In this document: positions 9,625 through 17,366 of the stretch, piece by piece
How the letters are laid out: each line of letters opens with the position of its first letter
Numbering within the stretch: position 1 is the first letter of the stretch
Assembly (NCBI GenBank): GCA_002352055.1
Contig: DEHS01000023.1
Location: forward strand, 33,839 to 53,615
DNA length: 19,777 nt
Direction of reading: 5' to 3'
From: Legionellaceae bacterium UBA2794
GTDB lineage: Bacteria; Pseudomonadota; Gammaproteobacteria; Legionellales; Legionellaceae
The notes under the pieces: model-generated
Told to the model about the DNA's origin: nothing
Database searches by the model: none
Seen by the model: the letters and a program-made list of their open reading frames with translations, nothing else
Translations under genes and position numbers: made by a program

Positions 9625-10809
9625 ATGGTTTATGGCTATTTAAATCTTTCTTTTTGGGGCTATGTTCTGGCAATAGTACTGTTAACGCAGATTACTATAG
9701 CTGCGGTCACTATTTACCTTCATCGAAATCAAACGCACCGTGCCTTAACCTTACACCCAATAGTAAGCCATTTTTTTCGGTTTTGGTTATGGTTAACAAC
9801 AGGGATGGTAACTGCAGACTGGGTGGCTATTCATCGGAAACATCATGCATCGACCGATGTGGAAGGTGATCCGCATAGTCCTGTTGTTTTAGGAATAAAA
9901 AAAGTATTTTGGGAAGGTGCTGAACTTTATCGTGAGGCACGGAAGAAAAGAGATATGGTTGCCAAATATTCTCATGGTACCCCTGATGACTGGATGGAAC
10001 GAAACGTATATTCGCGGCATTCGTCTAAAGGAATATTACTCATGTTGTTCGTTGATTTATTTTTCTTTGGTGTTCCCGGCTTAACCGTCTGGGCAATTCA
10101 AATGATGTGGATACCAGTCTTTGCTGCAGGGGTTATTAATGGAATCGGTCATTACTGGGGTTACAGAAATTTTGAATGCCCGGATGCAGCCACTAACGTA
10201 TTTCCCTGGGGATTTTGGATTGGTGGGGAAGAATTACATAACAATCACCACACCTTTGCATCCTCTGCCAAATTTTCAGTTAAATGGTGGGAGTTTGATA
10301 TCGGTTGGATGTATATCTGCATCTTGTCATTCTTTGGTTTGGCAAAAGTGAAAAAATTACCGCCTAAGCTCGCAAGAGATGAGGGTAAATTTAATGTGGA
10401 TCTCGATACCGTAAAAGCAGTTATTTCCAATCGCTTCCAGGTTATGTCTCACTATTATAAAGCGGTTATCAGACCTATATTGAAGCAAGAAAAAAATTCG
10501 AACTTTGAAACAAAAGAAGATAAAAAGCTGTTTAAACATGCAGGCAGTTTATTACGACGTGAAGACACGCTTTTGACTAATAAAGCGAAAACCCGGCTCC
10601 AAAGATTACTTGAAGCACGCGAACAACTGCGACTCGTTTACTCATATAAACAATCGTTACAAAATGTGTGGTTAAAAACAGCGTCTTCGCAAAAAGAACT
10701 GGTTGACGCATTGCAACAATGGTGCCGTCAGGCGGAAGAGTCTGGTCTTGAAGTATTGAGACAATTTGCGCAACAATTAAAAGGTTATGTTCCAGTTTAT
10801 GCTGTCTAG
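9625..10809 (+). CDS. Membrane fatty acyl desaturase (DesB/stearoyl-CoA delta-9 type)
   Basis: Di-iron integral membrane desaturase that inserts a cis double bond into acyl chains, adjusting membrane fluidity. From ATG 9625 it has 394 residues, the length of Pseudomonas DesB-type enzymes. The histidine boxes are HRNQTH (33-38), HRKHH (70-74) and HNNHH (205-209), plus His176 in GIGHYWGYRN: the set expected for acyl-CoA/acyl-lipid delta-9 desaturases. The hydrophobic segments lie around 5-30, 45-62 and 135-170. The last 150 residues are polar and helical, as in this subfamily. An upstream in-frame ATG (9526) falls inside a likely promoter; TTGGGG shortly before 9625 acts as ribosome site. It is divergent from the mutM operon and ends at a strong terminator. 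Confidence 0.9.
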   Translation: MVYGYLNLSFWGYVLAIVLLTQITIAAVTIYLHRNQTHRALTLHPIVSHFFRFWLWLTTGMVTADWVAIHRKHHASTDVEGDPHSPVVLGIKKVFWEGAELYREARKKRDMVAKYSHGTPDDWMERNVYSRHSSKGILLMLFVDLFFFGVPGLTVWAIQMMWIPVFAAGVINGIGHYWGYRNFECPDAATNVFPWGFWIGGEELHNNHHTFASSAKFSVKWWEFDIGWMYICILSFFGLAKVKKLPPKLARDEGKFNVDLDTVKAVISNRFQVMSHYYKAVIRPILKQEKNSNFETKEDKKLFKHAGSLLRREDTLLTNKAKTRLQRLLEAREQLRLVYSYKQSLQNVWLKTASSQKELVDALQQWCRQAEESGLEVLRQFAQQLKGYVPVYAV

Positions 10810-10815
10810 CAATGA

Positions 10816-10846
10816 ATGATTATGAGTGGGTAACACTCATAATCAT
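10816..10846 (+). terminator. Strong hairpin terminator after the desaturase
   Basis: A perfect 13-bp stem (ATGATTATGAGTG / CACTCATAATCAT) with a GGTAA loop begins 7 nt after the stop and is followed by CCTTAATTTTCT. It is a convincing intrinsic terminator in the + direction. Confidence 0.75.
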
Positions 10847-10867
10847 CCTTAATTTTCTGTCTTGTTA

Positions 10868-11300
10868 TGAGAGTATATCCAAGACCGCGGGCTAGGTTAT
10901 CCCCTCAAAATTTTATGCGCTTTCATCATGCATAATCTATTTTTGTCGTCCCTACTCAGGTGTGGAACCATCCAAATATTCAGCAAAAAGCCAATTATTG
11001 GATGGATCTCCACCTGCGTGGAGAAGACAACTGTTTAATCAACAACGTTATTGTACATTTAAAATTTTGAGGTATACCCAAGACCGCGGGCTAGGTTATC
11101 CACTCAAAATTTTATGTGCTTTCATCATATATGATGTATTTTTGTCGTCCCCACGCAGGTGGGGAACTATCCAAATATTTAGCAAAATGCCAATTTATTA
11201 GATGGATCTCCACTGGAGAAGACAACTATTGATCGACAACGTTAGTGCACATTTAAAATTTTGAGGGGATACCCAAGACGGCGGGCTATGTACGGGTACT
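10868..11300. repeat. Tandem composite palindromic repeat, units of about 195-199 bp
   Basis: Two full units and the start of a third align: AAGACCGCGGGCTAGG at 10881 and 11080, and AAGACGGCGGGCTA at 11275, giving periods of 199 and 195 bp. Each unit contains (i) an imperfect palindrome of about 53 bp whose outer arms AAAATTTTGAG / CTCAAAATTTT are perfect in the second copy (11061-11113); (ii) a CATCAT..ATGATG segment, a perfect 14-bp palindrome at 11123-11136; and (iii) a long inverted repeat starting TTGTCGTCCC and ending GAGAAGACAA (10943-11030; 11142-11225), whose left arm is itself a hairpin (CCCCAC-GCAG-GTGGGG). The second copy has a 4-bp deletion in its right arm. No ORF is credible here. 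Confidence 0.8.
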
Positions 11301-11497
11301 AATTTATATCTACAACGAGAATCAATTTAGTGTTTAAGCTAAAATTGGCTTAGACAATAAAATAAGTTTGAAAAAATGAGATCAATGTTCGGGATAATTC
11401 ATACAAATTTGTTATTAACTGAGCATTCTTCTGGATGCCTCGAACAAGTCGAGGCACGTAGGACGAGAGGAGCAATTAACAACATACTATAATTGAA
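11301..11497. other. Gene-free spacer with a perfect hairpin
   Basis: Between the repeat array and the minus-strand surface protein gene no ORF is credible. The one clear structure is the hairpin TGCCTCGA-ACAAG-TCGAGGCA at 11436-11456, an 8-bp perfect stem. It lies about 40 nt past the stop of the minus-strand gene and could terminate it, though no U-tract follows, or be a further dispersed repeat. Confidence 0.5.
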
Positions 11498-13279
11498 TTA
11501 AAAACTTTGTATACAATGGACTGGATGCGTTTCAGTTTTCCCAGCTAATCCGGTAATGCCTGATGGAAAATTGACTACCCTTGCATCACTCATACCCGCA
11601 TTATTTTGTGTTGAACTCCAATAGATGGTAGTTACGAAATTACCAAAATTACAGGGAATAGTGCCATTGCCGCAAAGTGAAGTATTTACTGTGACTAACT
11701 CATTTAAAGCAGGCATGTACCAGGCTGGTGTTGGAATCCCTCCCAGATTGCGGCATTGATATGCGGCACAATTCGTTGTATCGCCTGAACAAGAAGCATC
11801 TGCAATAATAGCGTTGGTGTTAGCCACCCCATCGGTCAGACTGACCGCCCCCGCAATGTTCGTAACAGTATTGGTCCATTGACTCCCAAAACCTGATTCG
11901 AGTACTACTTTGCCGGTACCACCACTTTCTGTAAATACAAGTCCACCAAGATAAGAAAATGCAATCAGAGTCGTAGGACTGTTCGCTGTATTACTGCCGC
12001 TTACCGTAATCGTACACGGAGCATAAGGGTCAGGTGAATTTAAAACCAAAGTACACGAACTGCTTGGAGCGACACTGGTACAATTGCTGTCATCAACTGT
12101 CAAATTTGGGCAAGCCGCCTGATTGCTTACGGTTATAGCATTAGCATTTACGGGGCTTCCTGCATCATTGGTGATTTGAAGATTCAAAGCAGCTCCTGAT
12201 ACCGTAACCACACGGGAGGATTGAATTGGTCCGGTTATACTGATTTGCGGTTGACTGGTAACCGTGATGTTAATGTTCACCGTATTAGTATTAGTACCTG
12301 CTATGGGGACTAACGTAGGTCCCTCTTGAGCGCTTGATGCGAACGTTATGGTACAACTTGCTCCTATTGCCAAAGAGGCGCCACACGTAGTGCTTTGCAC
12401 GCTAATATTACTCCCACCTGGTATTGTAGCCACAACATTATCCGCAGTAACCAGGGAGCTCACATCATTGGTGACTGTAACTAATCCTGTTGAATTTTCT
12501 GCAAATAACAAGGTGGTAGGATTCACACTTATAAGTGCTGTGGGAACAGGAGTCACAGTAACGACAACATTAACGGTATTTGTATTACTGCCTGTGATTG
12601 GAATGATAGTGGGGCCTTCTGGGGTTGCAGCGGTAAATGTTATAGTGCAACTTGCTCCAATAGCGAGAGTAGCGGCACAAGTGGTGCTTTGCACGCTAAT
12701 GCCACTGCCACCAGGAATAGTGGCCGCTATGTTATTAGCTGTCTCTGTAGACTGGGCACTATTTGTTACCGTAACCACCCCATTACTACCTGCAGTAAAA
12801 CCCAGTACCAGTGGACTTGCTGATATAGTTGAGGCCGTTGCAGCGGTCCGGCTTATATTTAACGAGTTTGCCTGGCTTGGCTGATAACATTGATTGAGAT
12901 TTGGAGTCCCATTAGTATTGGCTTGACACAATCTGGGGCCCCCATGAATACCACTAGCAGGTAATGTGGCTCCATTAATAGAAAGGGTTAACACACAGGT
13001 ACTACCAGCTTGTCCCTTGGGTGCAACAATGCAGGATCCTGTTTGAGTTAAGCCTTGCGTTGGTTCAATCACTAATTGTCGGGTTTTGTTTGATTGATTT
13101 TGAACTGTATATTGTACGATAGCACTGCCGTTTTGGGGAATGGCTTGAGTGGTTTGGCTATTTGCTGTGGGCTGCAGCGTCCACAATGGTGTTCCGGAAT
13201 GTACTGATGAAATAAAAAATAATGATAAAATAAAAAATAGCAATTTAGAGGCTGAACAGTGGTAGTTAGCGAATCGCAT
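11498..13279 (-). CDS. Secreted repeat protein with Lcl-like (DUF1566) C-terminal domain
   Basis: 593 residues from ATG 13279, chosen because AAGGA lies 8 nt upstream; an ATG at 13339 without ribosome site would add 20 residues. A signal peptide spans about 1-28 (VHS cut). Residues 30-150 form a Cys-containing beta-rich domain. Two tandem repeats follow (about 152-249 and 250-345), sharing TVTN, ATIPGGS.ISVQSTTC and LAIGASCTITF, typical of beta-sandwich surface domains. A degenerate third unit runs to about 440. Residues 449-593 look like the Lcl_C/DUF1566 domain: WYMPALNEL, YWSSTQN, and terminal HCIQSF. Lcl of L. pneumophila is an adhesin whose collagen-like region binds glycosaminoglycans; this protein has no collagen repeats, so adhesion is only inferred. 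Divergent from the PHB cluster. Confidence 0.8.
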   Translation of the reverse strand: MRFANYHCSASKLLFFILSLFFISSVHSGTPLWTLQPTANSQTTQAIPQNGSAIVQYTVQNQSNKTRQLVIEPTQGLTQTGSCIVAPKGQAGSTCVLTLSINGATLPASGIHGGPRLCQANTNGTPNLNQCYQPSQANSLNISRTAATASTISASPLVLGFTAGSNGVVTVTNSAQSTETANNIAATIPGGSGISVQSTTCAATLAIGASCTITFTAATPEGPTIIPITGSNTNTVNVVVTVTPVPTALISVNPTTLLFAENSTGLVTVTNDVSSLVTADNVVATIPGGSNISVQSTTCGASLAIGASCTITFASSAQEGPTLVPIAGTNTNTVNINITVTSQPQISITGPIQSSRVVTVSGAALNLQITNDAGSPVNANAITVSNQAACPNLTVDDSNCTSVAPSSSCTLVLNSPDPYAPCTITVSGSNTANSPTTLIAFSYLGGLVFTESGGTGKVVLESGFGSQWTNTVTNIAGAVSLTDGVANTNAIIADASCSGDTTNCAAYQCRNLGGIPTPAWYMPALNELVTVNTSLCGNGTIPCNFGNFVTTIYWSSTQNNAGMSDARVVNFPSGITGLAGKTETHPVHCIQSF

Positions 13280-13339
13280 TTTGAGTGTCCTTAGGTAATG
13301 GCGTGATTTTCGTTCAAGTCTATGGGATATATGAATCAT

Positions 13340-13593
13340 GTTAATTTATTTAAAGTTTAAAATCAAAATTGATTCTCTTAAATTTAGGAATTATCCACAT
13401 CTTAAAAAAAATAACAAAATCAACGTGCTTATTTCTGTTTCTTGTACTAAGTTAAGATTTTATGTGTGAATGAGTGTTAGTATATTATTTTTGTAACGCA
13501 AGGAAGGGGATAATCCGATCTACGGTGTTGACAAGAAGAGGAATTTAATTTGTAGTTATAATTCAATTATTTTCAACGAACAGGGAGTTGTTG
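13340..13593. promoter_or_regulatory. Divergent intergenic region before phaB
   Basis: AT-rich spacer between the surface protein and the first phaB. A TATAAT (13557-13562) precedes the phaB start by 31 nt; a TTGACA (13528-13533) lies 23 bp upstream of it, too far for a standard pair. The promoter is therefore only tentatively placed. AGGGAG (13582-13587) before ATG 13594 is a good ribosome site. Confidence 0.4.
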
Positions 13594-14334
13594 ATGGAAA
13601 AGAGGATAGCAATTGTCACTGGGGGTACTGGCGGGATTGGTACTGCAATCAGTCAGCGTTTAGCTGCCGATTTTAAAGTAGTTGCCTGCTATTTCAAGGA
13701 TGGAAAGCACGAAGAAGCAAAACAATGGCAGCAAGAGCAGCATGTATTGGGGTTCGACGTTGATGTGGTTTACGGTGATATAGCCCATTACAGTGATTGT
13801 GAAAAATTAACCGCATTAGTCATGGAGCGGTACGGAAGTATTGATCTTTTAGTCAATAATGCAGGAATAACCAAGGACTGTAGTTTGCGGAAAATGACAC
13901 CTCAGCAATGGCAACAAGTATTAGATGCTAATTTAACCAGTGTGTTTAATATGACGCGCAATGTATTACCCCTTATGCTGGATAAAGGTTATGGTCGTAT
14001 TGTCAGTATTTCTTCTATAAATGGGCGAAAAGGTCAATTTGGTCAATGTAATTATGCGGCAACCAAAGCAGCACTCTTTGGATTTACTAAAAGTTTGGCG
14101 TTAGAGGTTGCCAGTAAAGGGATTACGGTTAACACAGTTTCCCCAGGTTACATAGAAACGTCTATGCTTAAAGGATTAAAAGAAGATGTTCTCAATGGCA
14201 TTATCGCAAATATTCCGGTAGGTCGCTTGGGCTATCCTAAAGAAGTAGCAGATGCAGTTGCCTTTTTAGCATCACCAGACAGTGGTTTTATAACCGGAGC
14301 AAACCTGGATGTTAATGGGGGTCAATACATGTAA
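13594..14334 (+). CDS. phaB: Acetoacetyl-CoA reductase (SDR family), first copy
   Basis: 246-residue NADPH-dependent short-chain dehydrogenase, expected to reduce acetoacetyl-CoA to (R)-3-hydroxybutyryl-CoA for polyhydroxybutyrate synthesis in the cytoplasm. Visible motifs: TGGTGGIG near residues 9-16 (dinucleotide fold), NNAG (about 88-91), the catalytic Ser-Tyr-Lys set in SISSINGRKGQFGQCNYAATK, VSPGYIET, and the C-terminal TGANLDVNGGQYM typical of PhaB/FabG. The KGQFGQ.NYAA string is characteristic of PhaB rather than FabG. ATG 13594 follows AGGGAG; two TTG codons just upstream are unlikely starts. It is 51 bp upstream of a paralogue and leads the phaB-phaB-phaR-phasin cluster. Confidence 0.9.
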   Translation: MEKRIAIVTGGTGGIGTAISQRLAADFKVVACYFKDGKHEEAKQWQQEQHVLGFDVDVVYGDIAHYSDCEKLTALVMERYGSIDLLVNNAGITKDCSLRKMTPQQWQQVLDANLTSVFNMTRNVLPLMLDKGYGRIVSISSINGRKGQFGQCNYAATKAALFGFTKSLALEVASKGITVNTVSPGYIETSMLKGLKEDVLNGIIANIPVGRLGYPKEVADAVAFLASPDSGFITGANLDVNGGQYM

Positions 14335-14385
14335 TCGTTTTGGCAAACGGGTCTGGATGGGGCTCATCAACTAAAAGAGAATAAC

Positions 14386-15132
14386 ATGCAAAATAATAAT
14401 GTGGTATTAATTACCGGCGGTACGGGAGATATCGGTACCGCTGTTGCGAAACAATTAGACGCATCCTATGCGCATGTAATTGCCCTGGACTTGCTTCCCG
14501 ATGAAAAAGGGCATGCGTGGGTAGAAGAATTAAAGAACGAAGGGTATAAAAATATTTATTTCAGACACATGGATGTAACAGACTTTGATCAGTGTAAACA
14601 GGTTATTGATGCTCTGATTAAAGAGTTTGGCAATGTTGATGTACTCATTAATAATGCTGGAATTACTCGTGATTCTGTTTTTAATAAAATGACCAAACAG
14701 CAATGGGATGAAGTATTACGCGTAAATTTGGATGGAATGTTTAATGTAACCCGTCAGGTGGTTGAAGGAATGAAAGCCCAGGAATCGGGTCGAATCGTCA
14801 ACGTATCCTCTGTAAATGCACAAAAAGGTCAATTTTCTCAAGCCAATTATGCCGCATCCAAAGCAGGCGTTTACGGCTTTACCAAAAGCCTGGCGCAAGA
14901 GCTGATGATGAAGAATATTACGGTCAACAGTCTTTCACCAGGCTATGTTAATACACGTCTTATGCAGGGTATAAGACCGGACATTCTTGATCAGATTATT
15001 AACCAAATACCTGCGAAGCGTCTCGCAGAGCCTCAGGAAATTGCCTGGGCGATTGAATTTTTAATTAGTGAGAAAAGCCGGTACATTACTGGTGCTAATC
15101 TGAGTATCAATGGTGGTTTACACATGTATTAA
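14386..15132 (+). CDS. phaB: Acetoacetyl-CoA reductase (SDR family), second copy
   Basis: 248-residue paralogue of the preceding gene, with the same architecture: ITGGTGDIG (about 9-17), NNAGITRD, the catalytic Ser-Tyr-Lys in NVSSVNAQKGQFSQANYAASK, LSPGYVNT and the C-terminal TGANLSINGGLHMY. The KGQFSQANYAASKAG string is strongly PhaB-like and arguably closer to Cupriavidus PhaB than the first copy is. Both copies keep all catalytic residues, so both should be active, possibly with different chain-length or cofactor preference. An AGAG site precedes the ATG. The 51-bp gap to the first copy has no terminator, implying co-transcription. Confidence 0.9.
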   Translation: MQNNNVVLITGGTGDIGTAVAKQLDASYAHVIALDLLPDEKGHAWVEELKNEGYKNIYFRHMDVTDFDQCKQVIDALIKEFGNVDVLINNAGITRDSVFNKMTKQQWDEVLRVNLDGMFNVTRQVVEGMKAQESGRIVNVSSVNAQKGQFSQANYAASKAGVYGFTKSLAQELMMKNITVNSLSPGYVNTRLMQGIRPDILDQIINQIPAKRLAEPQEIAWAIEFLISEKSRYITGANLSINGGLHMY

Positions 15133-15242
15133 TGCTTAATTTTTTATGAAAAGGCGTTGATATTGTAAATTAAAGGTGGGTTTAAGATCACTTTGATTAT
15201 AAAATGCCATAATTACATTGTATCTTAACTCACGAGAAGAAT

Positions 15243-15641
15243 ATGAACAGACTAATTAAAAAATATAAAAATCGCCGACTTTATGATACAGAAACCAGTC
15301 AATATATTACCGTAGAACAATTACAACGCTACGTTGTCGATGGGATCGAATTTAAAGTTGAAGATTCTGAAACCAAGGCAGATTTAACCAACTCGGTTTT
15401 ATTGCAGATTATCGTTGAAATGGAAGCAGGCCCAACCCAATTTTTAACTCCTGAGGTTTTGCGACAAATAATTGCATTGGCGAATCACCCAATGCATTTA
15501 TCGCTTAAAGCAATGATGGAAAAGATGTTTCAAAGCATGGAAAAACCCTTACAAAATAATCCTTACAAACAGGCTACTGAAGCCTGGAATCAGCAAATGC
15601 AGGATATGATGCAGCAATGGCAAAAAATATTTAAAGCATAA
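15243..15641 (+). CDS. phaR: Polyhydroxyalkanoate synthesis repressor PhaR
   Basis: 132-residue cytoplasmic regulator. The N-terminal half (about 3-62) is the PHB/PHA accumulation regulator DNA-binding domain, with the hallmark IKKYKNRRLYDTETSQYIT; residues 65-105 fit the second PHB_acc domain (FLTPEVLRQIIA). The tail (about 105-132) is Gln/Met-rich and amphipathic, suited to binding PHA granules. In characterised systems PhaR represses the phasin gene and leaves DNA when granules form. At 132 residues it is shorter than the Cupriavidus protein. GAGAAG precedes the ATG. The phasin gene and a pair of candidate operators follow directly. Confidence 0.92.
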   Translation: MNRLIKKYKNRRLYDTETSQYITVEQLQRYVVDGIEFKVEDSETKADLTNSVLLQIIVEMEAGPTQFLTPEVLRQIIALANHPMHLSLKAMMEKMFQSMEKPLQNNPYKQATEAWNQQMQDMMQQWQKIFKA

Positions 15642-15646
15642 AATGG

Positions 15647-15720
15647 TGCACTGCAAAATAAATTGTAATTATCCTTGACATATAAGGCTTTATTGAGCTA
15701 TTATTTAATTGTGCAGTGCA
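15647..15720 (+). promoter_or_regulatory. Phasin promoter flanked by inverted candidate PhaR operators
   Basis: TTGACA (15675-15680) and TATTAT (15699-15704) are separated by 18 bp: a strong sigma70 promoter. TGCACTGCA (15647-15655) lies 19 bp before the -35, and its exact reverse complement TGCAGTGCA (15712-15720) sits in the initially transcribed region. TGC-rich sites are known for PhaR family repressors. The sequence pair is seen; PhaR binding is inferred. Confidence 0.65.
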
Positions 15721-15735
15721 ACATTGGAGAAAATC

Positions 15736-16020
15736 ATGAATCAACATAACTTCGAAAAATGGAGTGAAATGGCAAAAAAAATACAAGAACCATTTCAAGC
15801 CATCGCAGAATTGAATATCAAAACCCTACAAGGGTTAACTTATATTAAACCTGAGGAGCTAGCACAGGTAAAAAAACCTGAGGAAGCTTTGGAAAAGCAA
15901 ATTAATCTTGCTGTAGAAAATGGTCACAAAGCGTTGGATTATATGCAGCAATCGTTTAAAATTCTTGAAAAAGCCATGCTGGATCTGGTTAAAGAAGCTA
16001 AAAAAAATACGGAAAATTAA
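15736..16020 (+). CDS. phaP: Phasin family protein
   Basis: A 94-residue, fully alpha-helical polar/amphipathic protein without Cys or signal peptide, matching phasin-type granule coats: FEKWSEMAKKIQEPFQAIAELN (about 5-26), LQGLTYIKPEELAQ and a long C-terminal helix rich in Lys/Glu/Ala. Phasins cover PHB granules and limit their size. ATG 15736 is chosen for GGAG 7 nt upstream; a TTG nine codons earlier lies within the operator. It is shorter than the roughly 110-190 residues of many phasins. Its own promoter and candidate PhaR sites precede it, and a strong terminator ends the unit. Confidence 0.85.
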   Translation: MNQHNFEKWSEMAKKIQEPFQAIAELNIKTLQGLTYIKPEELAQVKKPEEALEKQINLAVENGHKALDYMQQSFKILEKAMLDLVKEAKKNTEN

Positions 16021-16040
16021 GTAATTATCCTTTTTGACTG

Positions 16041-16065
16041 GGCTTATTTATTAAGCCTTTTTTTT
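16041..16065 (+). terminator. Rho-independent terminator of the PHB cluster
   Basis: GGCTTA-TTTAT-TAAGCC (16041-16057) is followed by eight T residues, 20 nt past the phasin stop. It is a classic intrinsic terminator. Confidence 0.85.
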
Positions 16066-16489
16066 ATCCGTCTTATTCTCTTCCCTAGCTCATAAAGCCA
16101 GGATTTTATTTTTAGTCACTCGCACCAATCAAAACTTCTATTTTTACCACCAATTTGAGAATACCAGCTTTAATGGAATACAAAAAAAGCCAAGTTCCAG
16201 GATATAAGCTATATATATTTTTTTGTAATTGCAGATACTATAGAACCATAAACATAATTCGTTATAATTGCCTTAGTTTAAAAATAGGGTTAACGCAGGG
16301 TCGTTTCACCTGACTTTGTAAATGGGATAAATAAATTGAACTTTTTAAAGAATAAGCTGTTAAACTATCACGAATTTGAAAAGGTTCTTTGCTTGAAATC
16401 TCATATGGAGCAAAAATAATCCTGTATTGAGTTATGAACCGGTATATTTGATTGATAACCGCCGAAATTTTACTAAGTTAGCTAATCGT
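16066..16489. other. Gene-free stretch upstream of the REC-HPt gene
   Basis: AT-rich, about 360-420 bp depending on the start of the next gene. It contains a TATAAT (near 16262) and a TTGAAC (16336-16341), but no pair with good spacing, so the promoter of the REC-HPt gene is not fixed. One open frame from ATG near 16172 (46 codons, no ribosome site, Cys/Tyr/Ile-rich) is not credible. Confidence 0.4.
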
Positions 16490-17275
16490 ATGAAACCAAA
16501 AATATTAATCGTTGAAGACAATATCATTGCGCAAACAGTAATTAGAACCCTAATAACATCTCTTGCTTGTGATAGCGATGTTGCAGTGAATGGTCAAGAG
16601 GCACTAGATCTGTTTCAAGCAAATCATTACGATTTAATTTTTATGGATATAGGTTTAGGAGAGGGTATGAATGGATACCAGGTTACCGCCCTTATACGTA
16701 CCCTTGAATCTCCTGGCCAACGTACACCCATCATTGCATTAACTGCTCATACAAACGATGAATGCAGAGAACAGTGCATTGAATCGGGTATGGATGGCAT
16801 GTTCACAAAACCGCTCACTTTATCTTTGGCAACTGAGATCCTCAATCAGTTTATTCCAGTTAAAGAAGCAATTGTGGATTCCATGAAAAACGATTCAGAA
16901 CATCAAAAATTATTTCAGCTCGAGCAATTTCCATTGTTTCATTATAAAGAAGCGTTCAATAATTGTGGCCGAGAGGTGAACATACTAACCGATATGTTAC
17001 GTTTGATGGTAGAAGAACAAATTCCCATTAATTTGCAACTGATGCGGGATGCAATGACGAATGGAGACTTCCTCCAAATAGCGAAAATTGCTCATCAAAT
17101 TAAGAGCAGTGCCTTATATCTGGGTGCGAATCGGATGAAATATGCCTGTCAACACTTGGAGAATCATCATAAAACGGGTGAAAAAGACCTCGTTGAAGGA
17201 TTGTATCTGCAAGCAGTAGAGGTTATAAAAGAAACTATGGATCATATTAAAGAATGGCTCATAGTGCATAAATAA
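16490..17275 (+). CDS. Response regulator receiver - HPt phosphotransfer protein
   Basis: 261 residues from ATG 16490. Residues 2-121 form a receiver domain: KILIVEDN (acidic Glu9/Asp10), phospho-acceptor Asp53 in LIFMDIGLGE, Thr85 in ALTAHT and Lys107 in MFTKPL. Residues about 165-255 form an HPt domain with phospho-His202 in IAHQIKSSALYLGA. No DNA-binding or enzymatic output domain is present, so the protein should pass phosphate within a multistep relay, as the C-terminal half of hybrid sensor kinases does. An in-frame TTG at 16427 would add 21 residues with no ribosome site; the start remains uncertain. No sensor kinase is adjacent. The spacer to the next gene is 91 bp without a terminator. 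Confidence 0.88.
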   Translation: MKPKILIVEDNIIAQTVIRTLITSLACDSDVAVNGQEALDLFQANHYDLIFMDIGLGEGMNGYQVTALIRTLESPGQRTPIIALTAHTNDECREQCIESGMDGMFTKPLTLSLATEILNQFIPVKEAIVDSMKNDSEHQKLFQLEQFPLFHYKEAFNNCGREVNILTDMLRLMVEEQIPINLQLMRDAMTNGDFLQIAKIAHQIKSSALYLGANRMKYACQHLENHHKTGEKDLVEGLYLQAVEVIKETMDHIKEWLIVHK

Positions 17276-17366
17276 CCGGTTCTAATGCATGTCTCACGTA
17301 TTTGAATGTGTTACCTGTTTGAGCTGAATCAATTGTTCAAAAGCTTATTTTACAAGGAATTTTTAC

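Noticed and set aside
10962..11201. 79-residue open frame across the repeat array
   Set aside because: It spans two palindromic repeat units and its translation follows the repeats; no ribosome site or protein-like composition.
10868..11300. Possible CRISPR array, because of tandem repetition with hairpins
   Set aside because: Units are nearly 200 bp and repeat throughout their length, with no short direct repeat alternating with unique spacers and no cas genes.
12348..12884. 178-residue open frame on the + strand inside the surface protein gene
   Set aside because: It mirrors the low-complexity Thr/Val/Ala-rich repeats of the minus-strand gene; there is no ribosome site and no recognisable protein.
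13391..13399. TTATCCACA, a perfect DnaA-box sequence
   Set aside because: It is a single copy, with no cluster of boxes, no dnaA/dnaN nearby and no unwinding element, so it is not an origin.
16172..16312. Short open frame upstream of the REC-HPt gene
   Set aside because: No ribosome site, odd composition (Tyr, Ile, Cys rich) and AT-rich noncoding-like context.
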